55,286 bases of DNA from an uncultured Eubacteriales bacterium (GTDB lineage Bacteria > Bacillota > Clostridia > Christensenellales > Aristaeellaceae), in assembly GCA_900315585.1 (NCBI GenBank), contig OMZP01000010.1, positions 1 to 55,286 on the forward strand. The letters run 5' to 3'. A model generated the notes under the pieces. It ran no database searches. It was not told the DNA's origin and was given only the letters and a program-made list of their open reading frames with translations. The position numbers and the translations under genes were made by a program. Every line of letters begins with the position of its first letter. Positions within the stretch are counted from its first letter, which is position 1. Positions 19,024-26,698 of the stretch are shown piece by piece.

Positions 19024-19911
19024 TCAGTCCCCCGTCATCCGCTCCGCCGCGGCGATCACGTGGCTGAACAGCACGCTGGTGGTCACCGCGCCGACCCCGC
19101 CGGGCACCGGCGTGATGGCGTCCACGATGGGCTCCACGGCCTCGAAGTCCGCGTCCCCGGCGATGGCCCCCAGGCCGCCCCGGGCGTTGGGCTTATCCGC
19201 GTCCCAGTTGATGGACACGTCGATCACCACCTGGCCGGGGCGCACGTGCTCCGCCGTCAGGGACTTGAGCGCCCCCGCGGAGGTCACCAGCACGTCTGCC
19301 CGCCGGGCCTCCTCCGGCACGTCCTTCGTGCGGGTGTGGCAGACGGTGACGGTGGCGTTTTTGCCCATCAGCAGCATGGCAAGGGGCTTGCCCACCACGA
19401 GGCTGCGCCCGATCACTGTGGCCCGCGCGCCGGAAAGGTCGACGCCGTAGTAGTCCAGGATCTCCATGCAGGCCTGGGGCGTGCAGGGCGGAAAGCCCAG
19501 GTCGCTCCGTCCCTCGAAAACGCCCGCGCAGGACAGGTCCGTCATGCCGTCCACGTCCTTCATCGGGTCGAGGGTGTTTCGGATCTCGCCGTCAAAGGCG
19601 CGCAGATGCTTTGGCAGGGGCCGGAACAGCAGCACGCCGTGGATGGAAGCGTCCCCGTTGCAGGCATGGATGGCGTTCAGCACGTCCGCCTTTTCGGAAT
19701 CCTCCGGCAGGGCGATGATCTGAACCTCCGCCCCCGCCATGGCGGCGCGCTGGATCGCCCCGCGCTCATAGGACAGGTCGGAGGGGTTTTCCCCCACCCG
19801 GATGATCGCCAGCTTCGGCGCGACGCCCTTTGCCCGAAGCGCCTCGGCGTGGGCGCGCAGCTTTTCGCACATCGCCTCCGCGACGGGCTTGCCATACAAC
19901 AGCTTTGCCAT
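19024..19911 (-). CDS. folD: FolD-type methylenetetrahydrofolate dehydrogenase
   Basis: FolD (295 residues) interconverts 5,10-methylene-THF and methenyl-THF and normally also acts as cyclohydrolase. The NADP-binding domain has VIGRSLVVGKPLAMLLM, and the C-terminus has the PGGVGAVTTSVL signature. The catalytic YxxxK motif reads YERGA (Tyr at about 48, Ala where Lys is expected), so the cyclohydrolase lysine appears to be missing. FchA, encoded just upstream, can supply that activity. The ATG follows AGGAGGATATGCC. Confidence 0.92.
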   Translation of the reverse strand: MAKLLYGKPVAEAMCEKLRAHAEALRAKGVAPKLAIIRVGENPSDLSYERGAIQRAAMAGAEVQIIALPEDSEKADVLNAIHACNGDASIHGVLLFRPLPKHLRAFDGEIRNTLDPMKDVDGMTDLSCAGVFEGRSDLGFPPCTPQACMEILDYYGVDLSGARATVIGRSLVVGKPLAMLLMGKNATVTVCHTRTKDVPEEARRADVLVTSAGALKSLTAEHVRPGQVVIDVSINWDADKPNARGGLGAIAGDADFEAVEPIVDAITPVPGGVGAVTTSVLFSHVIAAAERMTGD

Positions 19912-19968
19912 GGCATATCCTCCTACAACGTCGATTGCGGGGCGCCCTTTGGCAGCCCCGCAGCAGTA

Positions 19969-20592
19969 TCAGATAAAGTTGGCCCTCACGGCATCGTAGA
20001 TCCCGTCCGCCATGGCGCAGTACTGCTCCAGCATGGCGTTGGCCCTTGCGTTCAGCCCGTCGGCGGTCTCACGATCCTTCAGGCTCCTTGTGTTGATGAA
20101 CACGTTCAGGCTCGCGCTTTGGAGCGCCGCCTTCAATATCACCGCGCCGCAGCCCGCGTCGGACACGGCGATGCGGCTGCCCTTCTCGGCGAATACGGCT
20201 ACGGCCTCGATGGCCTCGCAGCACAGCTCCATGATGCGCATGGGAGCCTTGCAGGCGTTTACGGTGGCCGTCTCCAGCACGCGCTCCCGGTCCGGGTCGT
20301 CCTTGGGGATGCCGTAGGCCTTCGCCAGCGGCTCAAAGCCCTTTGCGTCCTCGGCCACCTGGTCGAGCAGCTCCCTTTGCAGCGCGTCGCACTTCGCCTT
20401 CAGGGCGATGATCTCGCTCTCCACATCGGCATACCTTTTCTTGCCGACGGTCAGCGAGCCCACCATGTTGCCCAGCGCCGTGCCGATGGCCCCGGCCAGG
20501 GCCGCCGCGCCCCCGCCGCCGGGAACCGGGGCGGAGGAAGCCAGGACGGTCACGAAATCGCGGCAGGTGTTTTGGGTGAAATCCATGGGCAT
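19969..20592 (-). CDS. fchA: Methenyltetrahydrofolate cyclohydrolase (cyclodeaminase family)
   Basis: This 207-residue all-helical protein belongs to the formiminotransferase-cyclodeaminase family, named FchA when clustered with fhs in clostridia. It has SSAPVPGGGGAAALAGAIGTALGNMVGSLT near the start, the family's substrate-binding signature. Start choice is uncertain: ATG at 20592 has GGAG four bases away, and ATG at 20586 (MDFTQNTC) has it ten bases away. It lies between fhs and folD. A family C repeat occupies most of the 89-bp gap to fhs. Confidence 0.9.
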   Translation of the reverse strand: MPMDFTQNTCRDFVTVLASSAPVPGGGGAAALAGAIGTALGNMVGSLTVGKKRYADVESEIIALKAKCDALQRELLDQVAEDAKGFEPLAKAYGIPKDDPDRERVLETATVNACKAPMRIMELCCEAIEAVAVFAEKGSRIAVSDAGCGAVILKAALQSASLNVFINTRSLKDRETADGLNARANAMLEQYCAMADGIYDAVRANFI

Positions 20593-20611
20593 TGTTCTCC
20601 AATCCGTGTTT

Positions 20612-20675
20612 ATGAAGACGACCTCATCCGTCTTGCCGCCGTGCGGCAATCCACCTTCCCCTGAAGGGGAAGGCT
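20612..20675. repeat. Family C repeat between fhs and fchA
   Basis: GACGACCTCATCCGTCTTG, GCCGCCGTGCGGC and CCTTCCCCTGAAGGGGAAGG occur in succession; the last is a perfect 20-base palindrome. The same arrangement is at 15547-15612. It interrupts an otherwise compact operon and could modulate readthrough. Confidence 0.7.
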
Positions 20676-20681
20676 TGGGAA

Positions 20682-22442
20682 TCAGAACAGCCCGCTGACC
20701 TTGCCGGTATTGACGTCCACGTCCACGCGGCGGTAGGCCGGGTCGGAGGCGGTGCCGGGCATCATGGAGATGGTGCCGGCCATCGGGCAGAGGAACTTCG
20801 CGCCGCCGTACTCCAGGATGTCCCGGATGGGCAGCCGCCAGCCCTTGGGCACGCCCTTCAGCGCCGGGTCGTGGGTCAGGGACAGGTGGGTCTTGACCAT
20901 CATGGTGCAGTAGTCGGCGTACTTCGGGTCGCTCTCAAACCGCTTCGCCTTCTCCACGGCCAGGGGCGCCCAATCCACGCCGTCCGCGCCGTAGACCTCC
21001 TTCGCGATGCGCTCCACGCGCTCCCGAAGGGGCATATCCAGGTCATAGAGGAACTTGATCTCCGGCTTCTCCTCGCAGGCCTCCACCACGGCCTGGGCCA
21101 GCTCCACCGCGCCCTCGCCGCCGTAGCGCCAGTGGTTGGACCGGGCGCAGCGCACGCCGCGCTCGGCGCACAGGCGCTTGATCAGGGCGATCTCGTTCTC
21201 GGTGTCGGTGTGGAACTGGTTGATGCACACCACCGGCACGATGCCGGACTTTTTGACCGTCTCCACATGGTGGAACAGGTTCTCGCAGCCCTTCTCCACC
21301 AGCTCCAGGTTTTCCTGGGTGTATTCCTCCGGCAGCGGGCGGCCGGGGGCCACCTTCGGGCCGCCGCCGTGCATCTTGAGGGCGCGGACGGTGGCGACGA
21401 TGACGGACACGTTGGGCGTGAGGCCGGACAGCCGGGTCTTCACGTTCCAGAACTTCTCAAAGCCGATATCCGCGGCGAAGCCGGACTCCGTGACGTGGTA
21501 GTCGAACAGCTTCAGCGCCAGCCGGTCCGCGATGACGGAACTCTGGCCGATGGCGATGTTGGCGAAGGGGCCCGCGTGGATCAGCACCGGCTGGTGCTCC
21601 ACGGTGTAGCACATGGTGGGGTTGATGGTGTTGCGCATCCAGGCGGTCATGGCCCCGGCAACCTCCAGATCCTCGCAGGTCACGGGGTTGCCCTTCCTGT
21701 CGTAGGCCACGACGATCTTGCCGATGCGCTCCCGCAGGTCCTTCAGATCCCGGGCCACGGCCAGGATGGCCATCAGCTCGCTGCCCACGGCGATGCCGAA
21801 CTTGCTCTCCATCAGGAAGCCGTCGCGGTTGCCGCCGATGCCCATGATGATGTTGCGCAGGCCCTGAGCGCAGAAGTCCAGGACCCAGCCCATCTCGACG
21901 CGCTTGGGGTCGATGTCCAGCCTGCGGCCCATGTTGTGCTTTTCCATCTCCTCGTCGGAGTAGTTGCGCTCGTGCTGCATCCGGGCGTTCAGCGCCACCA
22001 TGGCCAGGTTGTGGGCGTTCATGATGTCGTTGATGTCGCCGGTGAGGCCCAGGGAGAACTCCGTCATGGGCATCAGCAGGGCGTTGCCGCCGCCTGCTGC
22101 GGTGCCCTTCACGTTCATAGTGGGGCCGCCGGAGGGCTGCCGCAGCGCGCCGCCCACGTTCTTGCCGATTTTCGCCAGGCCCTCGATCAGGCCCAGGGAC
22201 ACCGTGCTCTTGCCCTCGCCCAGGGGGGTGGGCGTGATGGCGGTGACTTCGATGAACTTGCCGTCGGGCTTGTCCTTCAGGCGATCCATGATTTTGATGA
22301 AGTCCAGCTTCGGGGTCTTGCCGTAGGGAATGATCTCCTCAGGCAGAAGGCCCAGCTTCTCGCGGAAGTGGTCCACCGAAGGCAGGGTCTTTTCAGCTTC
22401 CTCGGCGATTTGCCAATCCTTGTAGATCGTGGGGTCGAGCAT
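20682..22442 (-). CDS. fhs: Formate--tetrahydrofolate ligase
   Basis: Fhs joins formate to THF with ATP, the entry step of the C1 folate branch. The protein has 586 residues, somewhat longer than the usual 555-560. The P-loop TPLGEGKST is at residues 72-80, and [20 protein letters not shown] and [25 protein letters not shown] segments match the family. The ATG at 22442 ([10 protein letters not shown]) has GGAGGA upstream. It has its own promoter at 22475-22503, overlapped by a candidate LysR-type site. Next in the operon are fchA and folD. Confidence 0.96.
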   Translation of the reverse strand: MLDPTIYKDWQIAEEAEKTLPSVDHFREKLGLLPEEIIPYGKTPKLDFIKIMDRLKDKPDGKFIEVTAITPTPLGEGKSTVSLGLIEGLAKIGKNVGGALRQPSGGPTMNVKGTAAGGGNALLMPMTEFSLGLTGDINDIMNAHNLAMVALNARMQHERNYSDEEMEKHNMGRRLDIDPKRVEMGWVLDFCAQGLRNIIMGIGGNRDGFLMESKFGIAVGSELMAILAVARDLKDLRERIGKIVVAYDRKGNPVTCEDLEVAGAMTAWMRNTINPTMCYTVEHQPVLIHAGPFANIAIGQSSVIADRLALKLFDYHVTESGFAADIGFEKFWNVKTRLSGLTPNVSVIVATVRALKMHGGGPKVAPGRPLPEEYTQENLELVEKGCENLFHHVETVKKSGIVPVVCINQFHTDTENEIALIKRLCAERGVRCARSNHWRYGGEGAVELAQAVVEACEEKPEIKFLYDLDMPLRERVERIAKEVYGADGVDWAPLAVEKAKRFESDPKYADYCTMMVKTHLSLTHDPALKGVPKGWRLPIRDILEYGGAKFLCPMAGTISMMPGTASDPAYRRVDVDVNTGKVSGLF

Positions 22443-22474
22443 GGCGAGTTCCTCCTTCAATTCCTGATGGCAGC

Positions 22475-22503
22475 AGTATAGCACCATTGTTTAATCATTT
22501 CAA
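22475..22503 (-). promoter_or_regulatory. Promoter of fhs
   Basis: TTGAAA (22503-22498) and TATACT (22480-22475) are separated by 17 bp on the minus strand. Confidence 0.75.
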
Positions 22504-22526
22504 TAAATATATGGTAAATTATTGAT
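22499..22526. promoter_or_regulatory. Candidate LysR-type operator at fhs
   Basis: TTCAATA (22499-22505) and TATTGAT (22520-22526) form a dyad 14 bp apart. It overlaps the fhs -35 and extends upstream, the usual place for activation. The same half-sites (ATCAATA/TATTGAT) straddle the lysR -10 at 23450-23472. Confidence 0.5.
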
Positions 22527-22533
22527 ATATTGG

Positions 22534-23427
22534 TCAGTCGGACCGCGCGCCCTCCAGCACATAGTCCCGGAATGCGGCCTGCTCCGGGGAAAGGTACTTC
22601 TTCTTGTAGGCGAAGTAAAGGTGATAGGGCATGGCGTCCTCCAGGGCGAAGGCAAGCAGCCGCCCGTCCCCCACCTCCTGGCGCACCGCTGCCTCGGAGA
22701 TCACGGCGATGCCCACCCCGGCGATCACCAGGCGCTTGATGGTTTCGGTGTCGTCCACGGCGGCCACCACCCTCAGCTTCGTGTCCGGGATGTTCAGCTT
22801 CGACCAGCGCAGGAACTCCTGCTGCAGCGTGGACGCGCCGCTTCGGGTGATCAGCGGCTCCTCTCCGAACAGCGCCTTGGGGAAGGGTCCCTCCCCGATC
22901 TGACGGAAGCGTGGCGCGTCCGGGGTGATGACCACCAGGCTGGCCGTTTCCGTGTGCCGTACGGCGTAGGCCTCGTTCATGGGCTTCATGGCGCAGAAGG
23001 CGAACTCCGCCTCCTCGGACTTGAGCCGGTTGTGCAGGTCGCTGCTGGAGGTGGTGATGATATTGAAGGTGACCTCCGGGTGCATAGCGTGGAAGCCCAC
23101 GGCCCGGTCGGTCAGATAGTAGCGGCTGATATAGGGCGTGGTGAGCACGTTCACGCACTTCTCGTCCCCGTTGGCGCGGCTCAGGGCGAAGATGCTGTCC
23201 CGGTTCAGCTTCAACATCTGCTTGGCGTAGGTGTAGAAGGTGCGCCCGTCCGCGCTCAGCTCCATGGAGCGGGTGGTGCGGTTCAGAAGGCGCGTCCCCA
23301 GCTCCGCCTCCAGATTGCGGATGTGGATCGTCACCATCGACTGGGAGAGCTGCAATCGCTCCGCCGCGTTGGAGAAGCTGCCCTCGTCCACCGCCGCCAC
23401 AAAGGTTTCAAGCTGCTTGAAGTCCAT
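22534..23427 (-). CDS. LysR-family transcriptional regulator
   Basis: This 297-residue protein has the N-terminal winged helix of the LysR family (MDFKQLETFVAAVDEGSFSN, then AERLQLSQSMVTIHIRNLEAELG; residues 1-60) and a two-lobed effector domain (about 90-295). The ATG at 23427 has GGGGGA upstream; the longer frame to 23454 is unlikely. It lies immediately upstream of fhs in the same direction and is preceded by a perfect consensus promoter. Shared half-sites at both promoters suggest that it controls itself and the fhs-fchA-folD genes. The effector is unknown; a folate or C1 metabolite is only a guess. Confidence 0.92.
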   Translation of the reverse strand: MDFKQLETFVAAVDEGSFSNAAERLQLSQSMVTIHIRNLEAELGTRLLNRTTRSMELSADGRTFYTYAKQMLKLNRDSIFALSRANGDEKCVNVLTTPYISRYYLTDRAVGFHAMHPEVTFNIITTSSSDLHNRLKSEEAEFAFCAMKPMNEAYAVRHTETASLVVITPDAPRFRQIGEGPFPKALFGEEPLITRSGASTLQQEFLRWSKLNIPDTKLRVVAAVDDTETIKRLVIAGVGIAVISEAAVRQEVGDGRLLAFALEDAMPYHLYFAYKKKYLSPEQAAFRDYVLEGARSD

Positions 23428-23449
23428 GGTCCATCCCCCGTATTCATTA

Positions 23450-23472
23450 ATCAATAAGCATTATATATTGAT
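23450..23472. promoter_or_regulatory. Palindromic operator over the lysR -10
   Basis: ATCAATA (23450-23456) and TATTGAT (23466-23472) are perfect complements 9 bp apart, with the lysR TATAAT inside the spacer. A second, imperfect dyad (TATTCATTAATCAATA, 23441-23456) overlaps it. Binding here would block the promoter, fitting autorepression. Confidence 0.6.
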
Positions 23473-23488
23473 ATTCATAAATTGTCAA
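23460..23488 (-). promoter_or_regulatory. Consensus promoter of lysR
   Basis: TTGACA (23488-23483), 17 bp, TATAAT (23465-23460) on the minus strand: a full match to the housekeeping consensus. Confidence 0.9.
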
Positions 23489-23512
23489 ACGATGATTTAA
23501 CGGACGGGCCGG

Positions 23513-23541
23513 TTGCATTTCGCCCCGGCTTGGGGTACAAT
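23513..23541 (+). promoter_or_regulatory. Promoter of the CsoR-like gene
   Basis: TTGCAT (23513-23518), 17 bp, TACAAT (23536-23541), 19 bp before the start codon. It is divergent from the lysR promoter. Confidence 0.75.
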
Positions 23542-23560
23542 GCAAGCGAGGTGAAGCGCC

Positions 23561-23896
23561 ATGGACCACGAGCACGATCACGCCTATCTGCACGAGCACA
23601 ACATCCCCCACACCCACGATCACGGACACGCCCACAGCCACGAGCACACCAGGGCCGTGCTGAACCGGCTGTCCCGGGCCATCGGGCATCTGCAGTCGGT
23701 CAGGACCATGGTGGAGGAGGGCCGGGACTGCTCCGAGGTGCTGATCCAGATCGCCGCCGTGCGCTCCGCCATCGACAACACCGGCAAGCTGATCCTCCAG
23801 GACCACCTGAAGCACTGCATCGTAGACGCCGCCATCGAGGGCGACAAAAAGGCCATCGACGATCTGTGCGAGGCCATTGACAAGTATATGAAGTGA
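23561..23896 (+). CDS. CsoR/FrmR-family metal-sensing repressor with His-rich N-terminus
   Basis: This 111-residue protein has a core (about residues 30-111) of the all-helical DUF156 repressor family. The metal ligands Cys57, His82 and Cys86 keep exactly the spacing of the Cu(I) ligands Cys36/His61/Cys65 of mycobacterial CsoR. In front lies a 29-residue tail with twelve histidines in HEH/HTH/HGH patterns, which should bind Ni, Cu or Zn. The ATG has a GAGGTG site. No copper pump or chaperone gene is adjacent, so its target is elsewhere or autoregulatory. Family call firm, metal uncertain. Confidence 0.9.
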   Translation: MDHEHDHAYLHEHNIPHTHDHGHAHSHEHTRAVLNRLSRAIGHLQSVRTMVEEGRDCSEVLIQIAAVRSAIDNTGKLILQDHLKHCIVDAAIEGDKKAIDDLCEAIDKYMK

Positions 23897-23926
23897 TAAA
23901 TCCGGCAGGGTTTTCCGTATTCATCA

Positions 23927-24000
23927 GAAAAGATCCTTCGCTGCGCTCAGGATGACACGTTTGGTTCGTGAACATCCCGAGCGCGGCGAAGGATCTTTTT
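23927..24000. terminator. Bidirectional terminator made from family A hairpin (copy 3)
   Basis: AAAAGATCCTTCGC (23927-23940) pairs perfectly with GCGAAGGATCTTTT, with further pairing inside. It has an A-run on one side and T5 on the other, so it is a rho-independent terminator on both strands. It lies between the convergent CsoR-like gene (ends 23896) and the mutarotase-like gene, whose TAA stop uses bases 23999-24001. Confidence 0.85.
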
Positions 24001-24610
24001 ATAGAATCCGCCGCACGGGCTCGTGCGTCTCGCCGGTGATCCAGTCCACATCGTCGGTCAGCCAGTCCATGATCTCCAGCTGCCGCGTCTCCCAGTTGAT
24101 GATCTCCCGGCGCTCGCCCTCGGTCATCTCGTGGTCGTAGGCCTTCACCTTCTCGCAATAGCCGAAGATATAGCCAGCGCCGTGCCAGATGGTGAAGTTG
24201 CTGTCCGGGCCGTCGACGACGATGCCGTTCCGGGCGGCGATCAGCGCGTCGTGGCGGCGCTTGTACTCGTCGAAGCAGCCGGGTTTCAGCTTCGTGAAGA
24301 ACACCCGGTACCGAATCTGGGACTTGTCCTGGCGGATCACGCCCAGGTCGTGATACATCAGCTGCATGGTCCCCGGCGCACACAGCACCCGGCCGCAGCC
24401 CGCGACGGCACTTTCCAGGGTCGCCAGCCGCGCGTCCCGCTGATACTCCCCGTAGCCGCCCAGCAGGTTGGAAACACCCCAGAGGGAGAAGTTGCCGATG
24501 CCCTTGGCCGCAGCCTCCTCCCGGATGCGCGGAGCCAGCGCCTTCAACTTCTCCTCCGCTTCTTCGATCTTATCCCTGTCCAGTTCGATCAAAAACGCCT
24601 TGCGTTCCAT
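23999..24610 (-). CDS. Tandem L-rhamnose-mutarotase-like protein
   Basis: This 203-residue protein seems to contain two ferredoxin-like alpha/beta halves of the RhaM (DUF718) type. The first half opens MERKAFLIELDRDKIEEAEEK and has IGNFSLWG. The second opens RYRVFFTKLKPGCFDEYKRRHD and has SNFTIWHGAGYIFGYCE, close to the RhaM pattern (KAF..EYxxRH..HNYxI). Classical RhaM is about 104 residues and dimeric, so this may be a fused dimer. The His of the second half (KRRHD) is kept; the first half lacks it. No rhamnose genes are nearby, so the substrate is unknown. Confidence 0.7.
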   Translation of the reverse strand: MERKAFLIELDRDKIEEAEEKLKALAPRIREEAAAKGIGNFSLWGVSNLLGGYGEYQRDARLATLESAVAGCGRVLCAPGTMQLMYHDLGVIRQDKSQIRYRVFFTKLKPGCFDEYKRRHDALIAARNGIVVDGPDSNFTIWHGAGYIFGYCEKVKAYDHEMTEGERREIINWETRQLEIMDWLTDDVDWITGETHEPVRRIL

Positions 24611-24621
24611 AACTCACGCCT

Positions 24622-25092
24622 CTAATCCTTCAGTGATTTCAGGCAGGGCACGGCCTTGTCGCCGTCCAGTATGAGTTCTCCGTAGCAGCCGTCCATCAGC
24701 GCGCCGGGGTTCATCAGCAGCACCGAGCCCACGTAGTCCGCAAAGGGCCTGTGGGTGTGGCCGAAGAGGGCGATGGTGCTCTGGTTGTCCTCCGCGTAGT
24801 AGGACAGCTTGTCGTAGCCGTACTTCACGTCCTGCAAATGCCCGTGCACCGCGATGATGCGGTGGGGTCCGTAGGCGGCGCGGGCCATGCGCGGGAGCTT
24901 GGAGAACATGTCACAGTTCCCCGCCACACAGATCATCGGCGCGTCCAGCCGACGGGACAGCCAGCGGGCGTCGGAATCGTAGTCCCCCAGGTGGAACACC
25001 GCGTCGTACTTCGCCCGCTGCGCCAGCTCCAGCCACCTTTGAATCCAGTACTCCCGGTCGTGGCTGTCGGAGATCACGCCCAGCCGGGTCAC
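24622..25092 (-). CDS. YfcE/MJ0936-family metallophosphoesterase
   Basis: This 156-residue two-metal phosphodiesterase has LGVISDSHD, HLGDYDS, AGNCD, VHGH and GHTH in order, giving the full set of metal ligands. The start is GTG at 25092, overlapping the rdgB stop (GTGA), which implies coupled translation. The gene order gerM-rph-rdgB-yfcE matches gerM-rph-ysnA-ysnB of Bacillus. The physiological substrate is not known for the family. Confidence 0.9.
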   Translation of the reverse strand: MTRLGVISDSHDREYWIQRWLELAQRAKYDAVFHLGDYDSDARWLSRRLDAPMICVAGNCDMFSKLPRMARAAYGPHRIIAVHGHLQDVKYGYDKLSYYAEDNQSTIALFGHTHRPFADYVGSVLLMNPGALMDGCYGELILDGDKAVPCLKSLKD

Positions 25093-26417
25093 GCTTCCGC
25101 CTCCAGGACCTCGATCAGCTTCTGGATGGCCCGCGCCCGGTGGGACACGCCGTTCTTCGCCTCCGGGTCGGCCTCGGCGAAGGTCACGCCCAGATCGTCC
25201 GACAGGAACAGTGGGTCGTAACCGAAGCCGCCGGTGCCGCGGTATTCGCCGATGATCTCGCCCTCGCAGCGCCCGTAGACCACCACCGGCTCCCGCCCGG
25301 GGCGGCACAGCGCCACCGCCGCGCCGTAGTGGGCCTTGTGGGGCGCGGGCTTGTCGGCCAGCTCCTTCAACAGCAGCTGGTTGTTGGCCTCGTCGTCGCC
25401 GTGCACGCCGCAGTAGCGGGCGGAGTGCACGCCGGGACGCCCGCCCAGCTGGTCCACGCAGAGGCCGGAGTCGTCCGCCAGGGTGGCGCAGTGGCACACG
25501 TCCATCAACGCGTTGGCCTTGATGAGGGCATTCTCCTCAAAGGTCTCGCCGTTTTCGTCCACGTCCAGCTCCACGCCCAGCTCCCGCATGGAGCGCACGT
25601 CAAATCGGTCGCCCAGCAGCTGCTTGAGCTCCTTGAGCTTGCCGAAGTTGTTGCTGGCCAGGGCCAGAAGCGGCTTCTTGCAGATCACCCCGGCGCGGCT
25701 GCCCAGGGCGTCCAGCTGGACCTGCATCAGCTCCAGGCAGCCCTTTTCACCCAGGGCCAGCAGCTCGTCCAGCTCCTTGCGCGTGTAGCAGCGGCCCTCG
25801 CCGGTGCCCTGCACCTCCACGAAGCCCAGCTCGCCCCGTCCGTCCCGGGTCATGACGATGTTCATGTCCACCTGGGCGCGGCTGTCCTGGCTGTATTCCA
25901 GGTCCAGGGTGCACACGTCGTCGATCACGCCCACGGACACCGCGGCCACCTGCCGGATGATGGGCGAATCCACCAGCACGCCGTCGGCCATCAGCTTGTC
26001 CACCGCGATGCACAGCGTCGCGAATGCCCCGGTGATGGAGGCGGTGCGGGTGCCGCCGTCGGCCTGGATCACGTCGCAGTCGATGTACACCGTGCGCTCG
26101 CCCAGCCGGGTCAGGTCGCAGGCCGAGCGCAGGGAGCGCCCGATCAGCCGCTGGATCTCCACCCCGCGCCCGTCCTTCTTGACGCCGTCCCGGGCCTTGC
26201 GCTGGGGCGTGGAGCCGGGGAGCATGGCGTATTCCGCCGTCAGCCAGCCCTTCCCCTTGCCCCGCAGGAAATTGGGCACGCCGTCCTGCACCGAGGCCGT
26301 GCAGATCACCTTCGTGCGCCCGCAGCAGATCAGCACGGAGCCGGTGGCCATCTCGGTATAGTCCGGCAGGATGCGCACCATGCGCAGTTCGTTCGCGGCG
26401 CGATTGATGTTTTCCAT
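25089..26417 (-). CDS. Fused RNase PH and XTP/dITP pyrophosphatase
   Basis: This 442-residue protein joins two enzymes. Residues 1-245 are RNase PH, a phosphorolytic 3' tRNA-trimming exonuclease (LICCGRTKVICTASV, KGWLTAEYAMLPGST, and the catalytic IDCDVIQADGGTRTASITGA). Residues 250-442 are the RdgB/HAM1 house-cleaning pyrophosphatase (LALASNNFGKLKELKQLL, TFEENALIKA, LADDSGLCVD, GGFGYDPLF). The genes are separate in Bacillus, but the fusion is known in some clostridia. The ATG at 26417 has AAGGAGG upstream. No stop or shift lies between domains. Confidence 0.94.
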   Translation of the reverse strand: MENINRAANELRMVRILPDYTEMATGSVLICCGRTKVICTASVQDGVPNFLRGKGKGWLTAEYAMLPGSTPQRKARDGVKKDGRGVEIQRLIGRSLRSACDLTRLGERTVYIDCDVIQADGGTRTASITGAFATLCIAVDKLMADGVLVDSPIIRQVAAVSVGVIDDVCTLDLEYSQDSRAQVDMNIVMTRDGRGELGFVEVQGTGEGRCYTRKELDELLALGEKGCLELMQVQLDALGSRAGVICKKPLLALASNNFGKLKELKQLLGDRFDVRSMRELGVELDVDENGETFEENALIKANALMDVCHCATLADDSGLCVDQLGGRPGVHSARYCGVHGDDEANNQLLLKELADKPAPHKAHYGAAVALCRPGREPVVVYGRCEGEIIGEYRGTGGFGYDPLFLSDDLGVTFAEADPEAKNGVSHRARAIQKLIEVLEAEA

Positions 26418-26448
26418 ATGTATTTCCTCCTTGCGGTTGTATAAAACC

Positions 26449-26697
26449 CCTCCGGCGCTCCGCGCCACCTCCCCTTGAAAGGGGAGGCAAGGGCATGAGG
26501 CGGCACGCCGTCTCCCCATGAAAGGGAAGGATTTTCCACCTCTGCTCCATGCCCTGCTATTCCTGTTCCCTGTTCCCTGTTCCCTGGGCCCTGTTTCCTG
26601 GGCCTACCGGCCCCATCTCGCTGAAAACAGTCCACAGGACTGTTTTCCGGGCGCTCAATGTCCCTGTTCCCTGGGTCCTGTTCACCAGGCCCTGCCC
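26449..26697. repeat. Repeat mosaic between gerM-like gene and rph
   Basis: In order: family C-like CCTCCCCTTGAAAGGGGAGG (26467-26486), a related CTCCCCATGAAAGGGAAGG, a CCTGTTC heptamer tract (26549-26600), the perfect 11-bp hairpin GAAAACAGTCC-aca-GGACTGTTTTC (26623-26647), and a second heptamer tract (26659-26697) ending at the stop of the GerM-domain gene. No gene is present. Confidence 0.8.
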
Positions 26698-26698
26698 G

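Noticed and set aside
20871..22481. 536-codon frame opposite fhs
   Set aside because: Shadow of fhs; no initiation signal or recognisable domain.
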